Positions 1-8,451 of a stretch of 64,000 bases of DNA are shown here, piece by piece; positions within the stretch are counted from its first letter, which is position 1; each line of letters opens with the position of its first letter. Made by a program: the position numbers and the translations under genes. The stretch spans positions 21,681 to 85,680 of the forward strand of contig URUD01000005.1 of assembly GCA_900550935.1 (NCBI GenBank). The letters are read 5' to 3'. The notes below the pieces were generated by a model that saw only the letters and a list, made by a program, of their open reading frames with translations, searched no databases and was not told where the DNA came from. Source of the stretch: an uncultured Roseburia sp. GTDB lineage: Bacteria; Bacillota; Clostridia; Lachnospirales; Lachnospiraceae.

Positions 1-2
1 TC

Positions 3-1037
3 GTTACAACATTACTTGCAAAAGATCTGTTGCCATTTGATTCAGAATACAACTTTGGAATGTTAGGATATGCCTATGGTCATCGATATGCTAATTTGAT
101 CATAAACCTCAAAGCCGACCTGATCATTGCCCTTGGTGCAAGGCTTTGTCCCCGCCAGACTGGTAACAGACCCGCAGAATTTGCTAAAGATGCACAGATT
201 ATCCGTATTGATATTGATAAAGAAGAATTAAATCGAACAATCCATCCTGATGACATAGCATATTGCGCGGATGCAGACGCCGTGATTGCTGAAATGTTGA
301 AATCAGATTCTACTGCCAACTGGGAGAAATGGCTTGGTATCTGCAATCAGATTAAACATCTGCTAAATACTGTTGACACCGGAAAAGATTATCGGAAACC
401 AAATGAGGTAATCCGTATCATCGGGAACACACTGCCGGAGGAATGTACCGTTGCATGTGATGTAGGTCAGCACCAGATGTGGGTAGCACAATCTTTTGAA
501 AACAAAAAAGATCAGCATATGTTGTTTTCCGGTGCACACGGGGCAATGGGGTTTGCTCTCCCGGCGGCAATCGGTGCATATTATGGCAATGGTAAACTGC
601 CTGTCTGTATCGCAGGCGATGGTGCCTTTCAAATGAACATCCAGGAATTACAGTGGATCGTGCAGGAGAACATCCCGATAAAGATCATTGTCCTTAATAA
701 CCACTCTTTAGGGCTGATCCGCCAGCAGCAAACAGCTATGTTTGAGAATCGGTTTTGCGGTTCGGTTGCTGAATTTGGATATTCCGCACCTGCATTTTCT
801 TCCATCGCATCCGCATATGGAATGAAATCAGCAAAATTTAAATGTAATGAGATCATATCCGGCAATGTTTATTCAGAATTAAAGGAACTGCTTCAAAATA
901 CATCAGATCCCACATTGATCGAAATAGAAATGGAGCCTGGCACATATGCCTATCCAAAGACATCATTTGGATTACCAATGCACAATCAACAGCCGTCCCT
1001 GCCAGATGAACTGCTTGAAAAATTAGTGTTACTTTAA
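3..1037 (+). CDS. Thiamine-diphosphate-dependent enzyme, acetolactate synthase-like (5' end outside window)
   Basis: The frame is open from base 3 and lacks its own start; the first residues read VTTLLAKDLLPFD, an internal stretch of acetolactate synthase-type enzymes, so the N-terminal pyrimidine-binding domain lies upstream of the window. What remains is the central domain (LIIALGARL) and the C-terminal ThDP-binding domain with the metal/diphosphate motif GDGAFQ...VLNN at about nt 615-705. Family members join or cleave 2-oxo acids or ketols. It stands directly before a polysaccharide pyruvyl transferase, 29 nt ahead of that gene's likely start. This suggests a glycan role, such as the YerE-type enzymes that build branched sugars, rather than valine synthesis; that is inference. 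The substrate cannot be read from this fragment. Confidence 0.85.
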   Translation, partial: VTTLLAKDLLPFDSEYNFGMLGYAYGHRYANLIINLKADLIIALGARLCPRQTGNRPAEFAKDAQIIRIDIDKEELNRTIHPDDIAYCADADAVIAEMLKSDSTANWEKWLGICNQIKHLLNTVDTGKDYRKPNEVIRIIGNTLPEECTVACDVGQHQMWVAQSFENKKDQHMLFSGAHGAMGFALPAAIGAYYGNGKLPVCIAGDGAFQMNIQELQWIVQENIPIKIIVLNNHSLGLIRQQQTAMFENRFCGSVAEFGYSAPAFSSIASAYGMKSAKFKCNEIISGNVYSELKELLQNTSDPTLIEIEMEPGTYAYPKTSFGLPMHNQQPSLPDELLEKLVLL

Positions 1038-1066
1038 AACGAAAATATATAAAGGTGAACAAACCT

Positions 1067-2194
1067 ATGGTTGACAAAAAAACAAAACAGATTGGAATCG
1101 TAAGTTATAACATCCATTACAAATATTCAAATTACGGTTCTGTACTTCAATCATATGCCCTACAGGAAGCATTAAAATTATATACAGAATGTACTCCACT
1201 GGTAATAGATTATTGCCCGGATAATTTTTTAGAATGTGATCCGCTCAATCCACTGAACATAACAGAAGATATTGAGCAGGCATATGCGCAACAACATATC
1301 GACTTAAAGGCAATCGCAGAAAACGAGCAGAAGATCCGGCATTTTATTGCTGCCAGATACCATTTATCCAATGGGAAATATACCTCTGACACTTTCAGCG
1401 ATTCACTTCAGCAGGAAAACCTTAATGGGTATCTGTGCGGAAGTGATGCCATCTGGAGTATTGAATACTTCAAGCATTTTGACAAAGCTTTTTATGGCGA
1501 TTATCCCTGTATGCAGGGCAGAACCTTTGCATATGCTGCCAGCTTCGGCGAAACAGTCTTTGATACAGAATTAAGAGAACAAATGTTACTGCGCATGAAA
1601 AATTTCAAAGCCATCGGCTTGCGTGAATCAACTGAATTTGATGTTATTACCAAAAATACGGATGTACATGTTGAGCAGGTATTAGATCCAACATTATTAT
1701 TACCAGCAGAAAAGTACCAGACGATCATGAGCGAGCGGATCATAGCAGAACCATATCTACTGGTTTACTCCAGACGTCAGGATACCCAAATGTATGATCT
1801 GGCAAAAAAAATAGCAAAAGAAAAAGGGCTTACCATCGTAAATATCAGCCTTCATACGGATGCACATTTGGATTGTAACTACCAATACGGTGCCGGAGTA
1901 GAAGAATTTTTATCACTCATTCATTATGCAGAGATTGTCATTACCAATTCATTACATGGTACGATTTTTTCCGTAATACTACAAAAACAGTTTTTAGTTT
2001 TTCCAAGGATCCATGGAGATAAAAAAATAGATAAGTTCCTTACACTATTAAACTTAGAAGACCGCAAAGTAGTTGACGCAGAACAGGAGATACCATGGCA
2101 ACAGCAGATAGATTACAAAAGTGTAATGTCTCTTTTAGAAAATTACAGAGAGAAATCTATCCATTATCTGAAGTACATTTCAGAACTTTTGTAA
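1067..2194 (+). CDS. Polysaccharide pyruvyl transferase family protein
   Basis: About 375 residues, the usual size for the family. It begins with IGIVSYNIHYKYSNYGSVLQ, the typical 'N-x-G-S-x-L-Q' start, and has the late signature ITNSLHGTIFS, which is the nucleotide-sugar-like fold of the family. Such enzymes usually put a pyruvyl ketal on exopolysaccharide sugars using PEP; some members have other donors. I chose ATG at 1067 because AAAGGTG at 1051-1057 is a well-placed ribosome binding site for it, while an in-frame GTG at 1055 lies inside that site. A FrhB-like iron-sulfur protein follows 36 nt downstream, a pairing commonly seen in polysaccharide clusters. Acceptor sugar unknown. Confidence 0.85.
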   Translation: MVDKKTKQIGIVSYNIHYKYSNYGSVLQSYALQEALKLYTECTPLVIDYCPDNFLECDPLNPLNITEDIEQAYAQQHIDLKAIAENEQKIRHFIAARYHLSNGKYTSDTFSDSLQQENLNGYLCGSDAIWSIEYFKHFDKAFYGDYPCMQGRTFAYAASFGETVFDTELREQMLLRMKNFKAIGLRESTEFDVITKNTDVHVEQVLDPTLLLPAEKYQTIMSERIIAEPYLLVYSRRQDTQMYDLAKKIAKEKGLTIVNISLHTDAHLDCNYQYGAGVEEFLSLIHYAEIVITNSLHGTIFSVILQKQFLVFPRIHGDKKIDKFLTLLNLEDRKVVDAEQEIPWQQQIDYKSVMSLLENYREKSIHYLKYISELL

Positions 2195-2230
2195 ATACAG
2201 ATTAAAAACTATAGAAAGCGGATATTAATT

Positions 2231-3424
2231 ATGAACGGATATTTAGTCTCAGGGAAAGAAGCAGATTGTGTTGGTTGCGAAGCCTGTGTGCAGGTCTGCA
2301 ATCACCATGCGATTTCCATGACAGAAAACGCATACGGTTTTATCTATCCACAAATTGACCACACAAAATGTGTGCAATGCGGGTTATGCCATGATGTATG
2401 TCCTATGGAACACGAAATTGTAAAGCATCCGACACACCAGCTGTCATTTGGGGGATATACAAAAGACAAAAATGTAAGACAAAATTCGACTTCAGGAGGC
2501 GCCTTTACCGCAATATGCAAAGCATTTTGCGATGGAAATTATGTTATTTATGGTGCTGCAGCCGAGGGAATACAGGTTACCCACAAACGGATCTCCGATA
2601 TCCATGATATCGAAATTTTTTATTCCTCAAAATATGCACAAAGTATGATCGGCAATTCCTATGCAGATGCAAAAAATGATCTGCGCAACGGAAAAAAAGT
2701 TCTCTTCTCAGGAACGCCATGTCAGATAGCAGGACTGTATCGATATCTCAAAAATACAGATCAGAAAAACTTATTAACGGTTGAAGTCCTCTGCACCGGA
2801 ATCCCGAGCGCGCTATTTGTAAAGAAGTACAATGAATGGTGCACCGGTAAATACGGCTCTGCCATAAAAATCTTTAATTACAGATATACCGGAAAGAATA
2901 AGTGGGACGATCAATCAACCTATACCGAACTGGAAAATGGAAAGGTTATCGTTACAGACAGATGGTTCAGCAAATTTTATTCCATCTTTTTGCAAAGATT
3001 GATGTCCCGGCCGGCTTGAAATGTCTGCCGATTTGTTTCAAATGAGCGGGTTGCGGATATCACATTATCCGATCTGTGGGGAGTTGACCGGGAATATCCC
3101 GATCTTTATGATTCCGGAGCTGGATGTTCCTGGGTTATCTGTAATTCGGAAAAGGGCAGGCACGTTTTTGAAACTGCAAAAAAAGAAATGATTGGACATG
3201 AGGTTGATTTTGAATCAATGCGAAAATATCAGCGTCCCGGAATGATCCAGAAAACAGTACATCCTCAATATGAAAAGTTCATGGAAGATTTGTTGGTAAT
3301 GGATTATCAACAATTATGTAAAAAATGGTATAAAAAACCAACTTTACAATTACTGTATCAGAAAAAAGTATGGAATAACCGTAATCGGGTAAGGTTTTGG
3401 AAATTAAAAAATAAATTTAAGTGA
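2231..3424 (+). CDS. 2x[4Fe-4S] ferredoxin / coenzyme F420 hydrogenase beta subunit (FrhB)-like protein, interrupted by in-frame TGA at 3017-3019
   Basis: The N terminus has two ferredoxin cluster motifs (CVGCEACVQVCN and CVQCGLCHDVCP, residues about 12-55). They are followed by the FrhB N-terminal domain (STSGGAFTAI, FSGTPCQIAGL) and C-terminal domain. The frame stops at TGA 3017-3019 but continues in the same phase with intact family sequence (NVCRFVSNERVADITLSDLWG) to a TGA at 3422-3424. Without the internal stop it would be 397 codons, the normal family length. The family has RPxCxxC here; this gene reads R-P-A-[TGA]-N-V-C, so the stop sits on the first Cys. It is either a one-base nonsense change from TGC/TGT or a selenocysteine codon. 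A short stem-loop follows at 3028-3049. Probably reduces or modifies a glycan precursor; substrate unknown. Confidence 0.7.
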
Positions 3425-3427
3425 TAC

Positions 3428-3462
3428 AAAATGGAGGGGGCGAATACGATTCCCTCCATTTT
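3428..3462. terminator. Bidirectional intrinsic terminator
   Basis: Inverted repeat AAAATGGAGGG (3428-3438) and CCCTCCATTTT (3452-3462), an 11-bp perfect stem with a 13-nt loop and A/T tracts on both sides. It lies between the convergent FrhB-like gene and the licD-ending phosphonate operon and can serve both. Confidence 0.85.
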
Positions 3463-3479
3463 GCTCTCACAAATATTTC

Positions 3480-4364
3480 CTATTCTTTTGCCCGTCTTGC
3501 ATCCACAATAGCCTGCTGTTTCTTATAAAATGGGTAATCATGATTTTCCATCCATTGTTCAGGTTTCTCATAGTCCCCATACATTTTTCTTAGTACTGCA
3601 TCATATTCCCTTGGCACCGGGATTTCACTTGTCTCAAATGGTAATCGGATATTTTCACTATAACATTCCGGTTTATACCGCCGACTCGGGTTATCTAAAT
3701 AAAAAATTAGTTCTGCATAATCCCCTCCGTCATCGTTATACATCTGCATAACCCCATCTGCCACACGCAATAACTGATGCTGTATGTTTTTCGTGCGATC
3801 AATGTTTATTCCGCACACATCTTCGATTCCACTTATTGTTTTCTCTGTTTCATCTTTTGAGTAAATCGCTTTCAGTAATATGCGAAGCAGACTGCACTGT
3901 ATATTTTCCTCATCCTTATCTACCGGAAGTTTATCCAATGGAAAAATATCCACCCCTACTGCATAAGGACATCCATGCCAGCGTTCCAGATACTCCTCGG
4001 TATAATTCACACGGTTTGAATTAACGACTCTCGCAAATATCTCATTGTACTCTTCATTTGCGTAAATACTTAACAAAAAGCAGCCTTCCGGGCGTTCTCC
4101 GTTAAAGATACGCAAAAACCGATTATAGTCATCCCTTTTCATTACAATATCAATGTCATCATCCCACGGAATAAAGCCTTTATGCCGGATTGTTCCAAGC
4201 AAAGTTCCCCAGTCGGCAAAATACGGTATCTCATATTCTTTGCAAATACGATCTATGAGTTCAAGCACCTCTATTTGCGCCGCCCACGCCCGTTTCATCA
4301 TCTCTTCTACATAAAACCCTTCTTTTTCTTCTCCCTTAAAATACGATTCTGGAAATTCTGCCAT
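3480..4364 (-). CDS. LicD-family phosphotransferase (phosphonate operon)
   Basis: 294 residues. The LicD/Fukutin-type nucleotidyltransferase core is plain: YFADWGTLLG (about residue 47), then IRHKGFIPWDDDIDI with the metal-binding DDD, and KRDDYNRFL. LicD proteins move phosphocholine or a similar phospho-group from a CDP/CMP-activated donor onto a glycan. Here it is the last gene of an operon that makes and probably CMP-activates a phosphonate, so a phosphonate is a likely cargo (inference). The gap to the decarboxylase gene is 24 nt, and AAGGAG precedes the ATG. A second LicD at 10433-11425 shares the MMKRAWAAQ(L/I)E segment and the core, so the two are paralogues. No membrane segment is evident, so it probably acts in the cytoplasm on a lipid- or protein-linked glycan. 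Confidence 0.85.
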   Translation of the reverse strand: MAEFPESYFKGEEKEGFYVEEMMKRAWAAQIEVLELIDRICKEYEIPYFADWGTLLGTIRHKGFIPWDDDIDIVMKRDDYNRFLRIFNGERPEGCFLLSIYANEEYNEIFARVVNSNRVNYTEEYLERWHGCPYAVGVDIFPLDKLPVDKDEENIQCSLLRILLKAIYSKDETEKTISGIEDVCGINIDRTKNIQHQLLRVADGVMQMYNDDGGDYAELIFYLDNPSRRYKPECYSENIRLPFETSEIPVPREYDAVLRKMYGDYEKPEQWMENHDYPFYKKQQAIVDARRAKE

Positions 4365-4388
4365 ATGCCTGACTCCTTATCTTTTCGT

Positions 4389-5516
4389 TTATTCGTGAAA
4401 ATGATACCCCATAAACTGCTCTTTATTTTCCACCGCACTCTCTTTTGGTCTTCCCAGATCAACTCTTGCTCCAAGCTTTACCTTTACCTCCAGAAATGCC
4501 GGAAGTTTTTTTTCTTTTACCTTCTGTAATTCTTTCTGTAAATCTTCTACAGAATCTACACATGCTGCGTATTGGTAACCACATTCTCCTGCCACTTTAT
4601 AAAATTCTTTGCCTACCGCACCTGTAGGCATACCTCCCACCGATTCATGTGCATCATTGTTCAGACAAATATGAACAAAATTTTCCGGTGCCTGTTTTGC
4701 CAGGAAGGCAAGTGCACCCATATGCATGAGGACTGCTCCATCGCCCTCGATGCAGTATACCTTTTTTTCTTTTGCCTGCTGTGCTATACCAAAAGCGATC
4801 ATGCCCGCATGTCCCATACCGCCTACCGTCAGAAATGCCTGCTTATGATGTCCTCTGATCTTATCGCACTGCTCATAAACCTCTCTGGAAATTTTTCCTG
4901 TTGTGGATACAATGACGTCATCAGGAGAAACACTTTTTATAATCTCAGAAATAGCCTCTTCCCTGCATAACGTAAACGAATTTTCATACGCAATTTTGTC
5001 ATCGGTCTCTAATGCATCTCTTTTTACAACAATGGCAAACTGTTTATGTTCCAAAAGTGCACTTCCTGCCTCCTCAAATATCTGCGTAATCTCTTCCTCA
5101 GTCATATCTGCTGAAAGCACTACATTCGGAATCTCAAGGACATCCAGAATACTTCTCGTAATCTCTCCCATAAACCGATGCTGTGGTTCATCTTTCTTTC
5201 CCGGTTCTCCTCTCCATCCTACGACAAATAGAATCGGGATATCATAAACTGCCTGATTTGCAAGCGATGTTACCGGATTTACAATATTTCCGATCCCACT
5301 GTTCTGCATATAAACACATGCCGGCTTTCCCGTCGACAGGTAATTTCCAATAGCAAGTCCTACTGCAGCTCCTTCATTTGCCGGGACATAATGGTCAAAT
5401 CCGTGATCTGCTTTATTCAGATAGTTGCAGAACGGTTGCAGGGCAGAATCCGGCACTCCTGCAATCGTTGTAATTCCCAATCCTTTTATTGCTTCTACAA
5501 ACGCCTCTACTCTCAT
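4389..5516 (-). CDS. ppd: Phosphonopyruvate decarboxylase
   Basis: 375 residues, standard length. It opens with the pyrimidine-binding domain (TTIAGVPDSALQPFCNYL, HYVPANEGAAVGLAIG with the catalytic Glu; VYMQNSGIGNIVNPVTSL) and ends with the ThDP-binding domain (IEGDGAVLMHMGALAFL...CLNND). The VPDS and MQNSG strings are typical of phosphonopyruvate decarboxylases (and sulfopyruvate decarboxylases). The enzyme converts 3-phosphonopyruvate to phosphonoacetaldehyde and CO2, which pulls the unfavourable PEP mutase reaction forward. The PEP mutase domain two genes upstream makes phosphonopyruvate the clear substrate. It lies 15 nt after the NAD-binding gene, with AGAAGGTG before the ATG. Confidence 0.92.
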   Translation of the reverse strand: MRVEAFVEAIKGLGITTIAGVPDSALQPFCNYLNKADHGFDHYVPANEGAAVGLAIGNYLSTGKPACVYMQNSGIGNIVNPVTSLANQAVYDIPILFVVGWRGEPGKKDEPQHRFMGEITRSILDVLEIPNVVLSADMTEEEITQIFEEAGSALLEHKQFAIVVKRDALETDDKIAYENSFTLCREEAISEIIKSVSPDDVIVSTTGKISREVYEQCDKIRGHHKQAFLTVGGMGHAGMIAFGIAQQAKEKKVYCIEGDGAVLMHMGALAFLAKQAPENFVHICLNNDAHESVGGMPTGAVGKEFYKVAGECGYQYAACVDSVEDLQKELQKVKEKKLPAFLEVKVKLGARVDLGRPKESAVENKEQFMGYHFHE

Positions 5517-5531
5517 ACAGCAAGCACCTTC

Positions 5532-6716
5532 TTACTTTTTATTTAACTGTGGAATAATAATATTATCAATAATGTATTTTGCCACTGTGTCAATTTCTTC
5601 AAAATTTACCGTCTTCGGAAGTTCCACATCAAATGCATCTGCTACCTTTTGTACTAATGCATCTGTATAGATCAGCTTTCCGTTCTCTACGTTTTCTACG
5701 CCATCCAGTGCAATCGATCTGCGGTTTGCCTCGCGCATCTCTTCAAGTGAAAACACAGATGTATCAATATATGCTGCAAGCGCATCTCCGGTTGCATCGA
5801 TCCGTACCGGATAGCCACCGATCTCTCCGAATACACCCGGTGAAAATATTTTCCGGCTACCGCCCTCTCTGACTGCATCAATGATCGATGTGATAATATC
5901 ATAATTGCTGGAAGCATTCATCATATTTCGTTTTTCATCTGTCGGCATTGTAATTTTACATCTGTGGAATATCTCATTCTGATCTATATCAAGTTCCCTG
6001 CCCTGATAATATACCTTTAAAAGCTGCTTTACTCCCTCTGTCTGTCCTTCTTTACTGATGACAACATCGTGAAAATGTGCAGTTGCAAACATCACATCCA
6101 CATTCCAGAAATCTTCAATGTTCTCCATCCCGGCAACTGCATATTTGATACGTGGTACCAGGTGATTCATATTACCGCTTCCAAAATCCGGATATGGTTC
6201 TCCTGCTGATCTCAGCCATGGGATCACTGCATCGGAATAAGAGGTATTAATGACAATTCCGTTTAAATCTGCCAACTCGCACGCCTCCATGATATTTCGG
6301 ATATATTTGATCGCCAATGGCGACCAGATACCGTAGGCACGCAGATTTTTCCATGAAATCGTGCCATATTTCAATCCGGAGTAAACGCGGCTTGAATTGA
6401 CAATAAAGTCCGGCTGATATTTTTTGATGCAATCTGCGATCTGCTCTACATTATCAAAATCAACTCCGCTTTCCATCACAATCTGTGAGCGGTTTACATG
6501 ACGGATCAGCGCACTGACTCTGACAATGTTTACGTTGTTCTCCATCTTCTCCTTATTTCTTCCGACTACAACAATTTTCATTGCTTCATCATTTCTGCTT
6601 ACCAGAAAATCTAAAAGATAAGTCCCCACGCTTCCCAATCCTAAGATCATGACTGTTATCTCATTTTTCTCTACATGTTTTCTGATCGTTTGTAACCGTT
6701 CTTCTAACTTTTTCAT
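5532..6716 (-). CDS. Uncharacterised NAD(P)-binding oxidoreductase-like protein in phosphonate operon
   Basis: 394 residues with an N-terminal Rossmann dinucleotide fold: VMILGLGSVGTYLLDFL at about residues 22-38 (GxGxxG) and then VVVGRNKEKM, where the Arg could favour NADPH. Later motifs such as INTSYSDAV, NHLVPRIKYAV and RIDATGDALAAYID are well defined, but I cannot assign them to a named enzyme. It sits between the PEP mutase and the phosphonopyruvate decarboxylase genes with gaps of 26 and 15 nt, so it is translated with them. The operon has no aminotransferase and no iron alcohol dehydrogenase to process phosphonoacetaldehyde. A reductase giving 2-hydroxyethylphosphonate, or another step, is therefore a reasonable guess for this protein. 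GAGGAAAAGGG precedes the ATG. Confidence 0.75.
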   Translation of the reverse strand: MKKLEERLQTIRKHVEKNEITVMILGLGSVGTYLLDFLVSRNDEAMKIVVVGRNKEKMENNVNIVRVSALIRHVNRSQIVMESGVDFDNVEQIADCIKKYQPDFIVNSSRVYSGLKYGTISWKNLRAYGIWSPLAIKYIRNIMEACELADLNGIVINTSYSDAVIPWLRSAGEPYPDFGSGNMNHLVPRIKYAVAGMENIEDFWNVDVMFATAHFHDVVISKEGQTEGVKQLLKVYYQGRELDIDQNEIFHRCKITMPTDEKRNMMNASSNYDIITSIIDAVREGGSRKIFSPGVFGEIGGYPVRIDATGDALAAYIDTSVFSLEEMREANRRSIALDGVENVENGKLIYTDALVQKVADAFDVELPKTVNFEEIDTVAKYIIDNIIIPQLNKK

Positions 6717-6742
6717 GCCCTTTTCCTCTTATCCTATATCTG

Positions 6743-8038
6743 TTATTCCATTGGAACCAAAGTCAAAATTTCCTTAATTGACATGCAGTCCTGGCTCGCT
6801 TCGTAACATCTCTCATTCTCCAACACGGATGTTACTGCTTTTTTCATTGCAGGAAAAGCTGCGCGTAGCATGTGATTTGCATAGATCACAATATTGACTC
6901 CATGTTCCTTAAATTCATCTTCACGCACTTTATTGAATGTTGTCGGTACCACTACGATTGCTGTATCTTTGTCCTCTGCCCGGAATGCATCCACAAACGC
7001 AAAAATCTCATCCGGTGTCTCTGCCCTTGAATGAATCATAATGCCATCTGCACCGGCTTCCACATAAGCTCTCGCTCTTTCTAACGCATCCTCCACTCCC
7101 TGCTCAAGAATCAGACTCTCGATTCTTGCAATCAGCATAAATGTGCTTGAGGTCAGTGCTTTCTTTCCTTCCCGTATTTTCGTACAGAAATGCTCAATAC
7201 TGTCCTGATGCTGCTCCACATCATTTCCAAATAAAGAGTTTCGTTTCAGACCGATCTTGTCCTCAATAATGACTGCTGATACACCAATCCGCTCCAGCGT
7301 TTTGATATTGTAAACAAAATGCTCAATCAGTCCACCCGTATCTGCATCAAATATGATTGGTTTCGTCGTTACTTCCATCATATCATTCAGCGAACTGATT
7401 CTAGAAGTCAGATCCACCAGTTCAATATCCGGTTTTCCTTTTGCTGTGGAATCGCACAGACTTGATACCCAAATACCGTCGAACTGACGCTTTTCCCCAT
7501 CTTTCTCAACGGAAGTCTTCTCCACCAGAAGCGCACTCAGCCCATCATATGCAACCATTATCTTTACAATCTCGCCACTTGCGATCTGCCGGCGCAATAT
7601 CTGCCGACGCACCTCTGGAACCCCTCTGCATTCCATCATCGCATGCTCAAAAAGATTCAGATTCGGGCTCTTATAGTAAGGGATTTCCACTAATTCTCCG
7701 CCCCATTCAGCAAGTATCCTGATTACACGTTCTCTTACATCCTTTTGATAACCTTTCTTCCAGTTATCGCCATGGACTACAATATCTGGCTTCAATTCTT
7801 TTAAAATCTTATCGTAATAGATATCATCCTGTACCACAACATGAGAAACACCCTTAATGTTGTTGATAATCTTCATTCGCTCCTCTAACGGCAAAATCGG
7901 ATATTTCTCATACATTGCCACACATTCGTCACACAAAACGCCTACAGTCACTTCACCCAACTCCGCTGCTTTCTCAATTACGTTGATATGACCCGTCTGG
8001 ATAATATCTGTTGACATACATAAATATACTTTTTTCAT
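6743..8038 (-). CDS. pepM: Bifunctional cytidylyltransferase-like / phosphoenolpyruvate phosphomutase
   Basis: 431 residues in two domains. Residues 1-130 are a cytidylyltransferase-type domain (MKKVYLCMSTDIIQTGHINVI, then PDIVVHGDNWKKGYQ). Residues 140-431 are PEP mutase of the isocitrate lyase superfamily: IIFDADTGG, then EDKIGLKRNS matching the mutase signature EDKxxxxxNS, then ARIES and GADGIMIHSR. PepM makes 3-phosphonopyruvate from PEP, the committed step of phosphonate biosynthesis. Fusion to a cytidylyltransferase points to CMP-activation of the product for transfer to a macromolecule. The first His of the HxGH motif is Gln here (QTGH), which may change catalysis. First complete gene of the operon; TAGGAG precedes the ATG, two bases after the stop of a phosphoesterase remnant. 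Confidence 0.93.
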   Translation of the reverse strand: MKKVYLCMSTDIIQTGHINVIEKAAELGEVTVGVLCDECVAMYEKYPILPLEERMKIINNIKGVSHVVVQDDIYYDKILKELKPDIVVHGDNWKKGYQKDVRERVIRILAEWGGELVEIPYYKSPNLNLFEHAMMECRGVPEVRRQILRRQIASGEIVKIMVAYDGLSALLVEKTSVEKDGEKRQFDGIWVSSLCDSTAKGKPDIELVDLTSRISSLNDMMEVTTKPIIFDADTGGLIEHFVYNIKTLERIGVSAVIIEDKIGLKRNSLFGNDVEQHQDSIEHFCTKIREGKKALTSSTFMLIARIESLILEQGVEDALERARAYVEAGADGIMIHSRAETPDEIFAFVDAFRAEDKDTAIVVVPTTFNKVREDEFKEHGVNIVIYANHMLRAAFPAMKKAVTSVLENERCYEASQDCMSIKEILTLVPME

Positions 8039-8040
8039 TG

Positions 8041-8229
8041 CTATACTCCTATTCCTAATCGTTCTCTGTAAAATGGATCAACTTCATCTGAAAACAGACT
8101 CATTTCATATGAAATATCATACTCTGCTGTTTTAAGCTGCATCGACATCGTTTCCATCTCTATCACTCCATAATGTACACCCGGGTTATGATCTCTTGAC
8201 TGCCCAACTGATCCCGGATTAATAAACAC
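8041..8229 (-). pseudogene. C-terminal remnant of a calcineurin-like metallophosphoesterase
   Basis: 62 codons reading FINPGSVGQSRDHNPGVHYG near the start. NPGSVGQxRD is the C-terminal motif of YfcE/diadenosine-tetraphosphatase-like metallophosphoesterases, which normally run to about 160-250 residues; all N-terminal metal-binding motifs are missing. Upstream the frame meets a TAA three codons before the GTG that could start it. The break lies within a few bases of the SigD promoter of the divergent TagF-like operon, so that cassette, or a deletion, probably removed the 5' part. The stop is two bases from the pepM start and GGAG inside it serves pepM. A functional protein is unlikely. Confidence 0.7.
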
Positions 8230-8250
8230 ATTCTTTTTTTATTCCGATAT
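8223..8250 (+). promoter_or_regulatory. SigD/FliA-type promoter for TagF-like/LicD/glycosyltransferase operon
   Basis: TAAA (8223-8226), 16-nt spacer, TCCGATAT (8243-8250); the SigD consensus is TAAA-N14..16-GCCGATAT. It would start a leader of about 255 nt before the ATG at 8514. It links the first glycan operon to late flagellar expression. Confidence 0.6.
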
Positions 8251-8451
8251 TGTACATTATCACATGTATAAGTAAGATTTTGGTATGCGCTGCACAGTAC
8301 TTTCCACGCGCACTGGAAAAACGTTCACAGTTCTCCCTATTATATTATGGCACAAAACAAGTTATCTTTTATATCGACATTTCAGGAATAAATATTAGTT
8401 CGGCAACAAATTTTCTCGCAACATATCCTTACAATTCCATACCGCTTTTCA

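Noticed and set aside
3188..3424. Separate small gene after the FrhB-like stop
   Set aside because: It is in the same phase and continues family sequence from the TGA at 3017, so it is the C-terminal part of one gene, not a new one.
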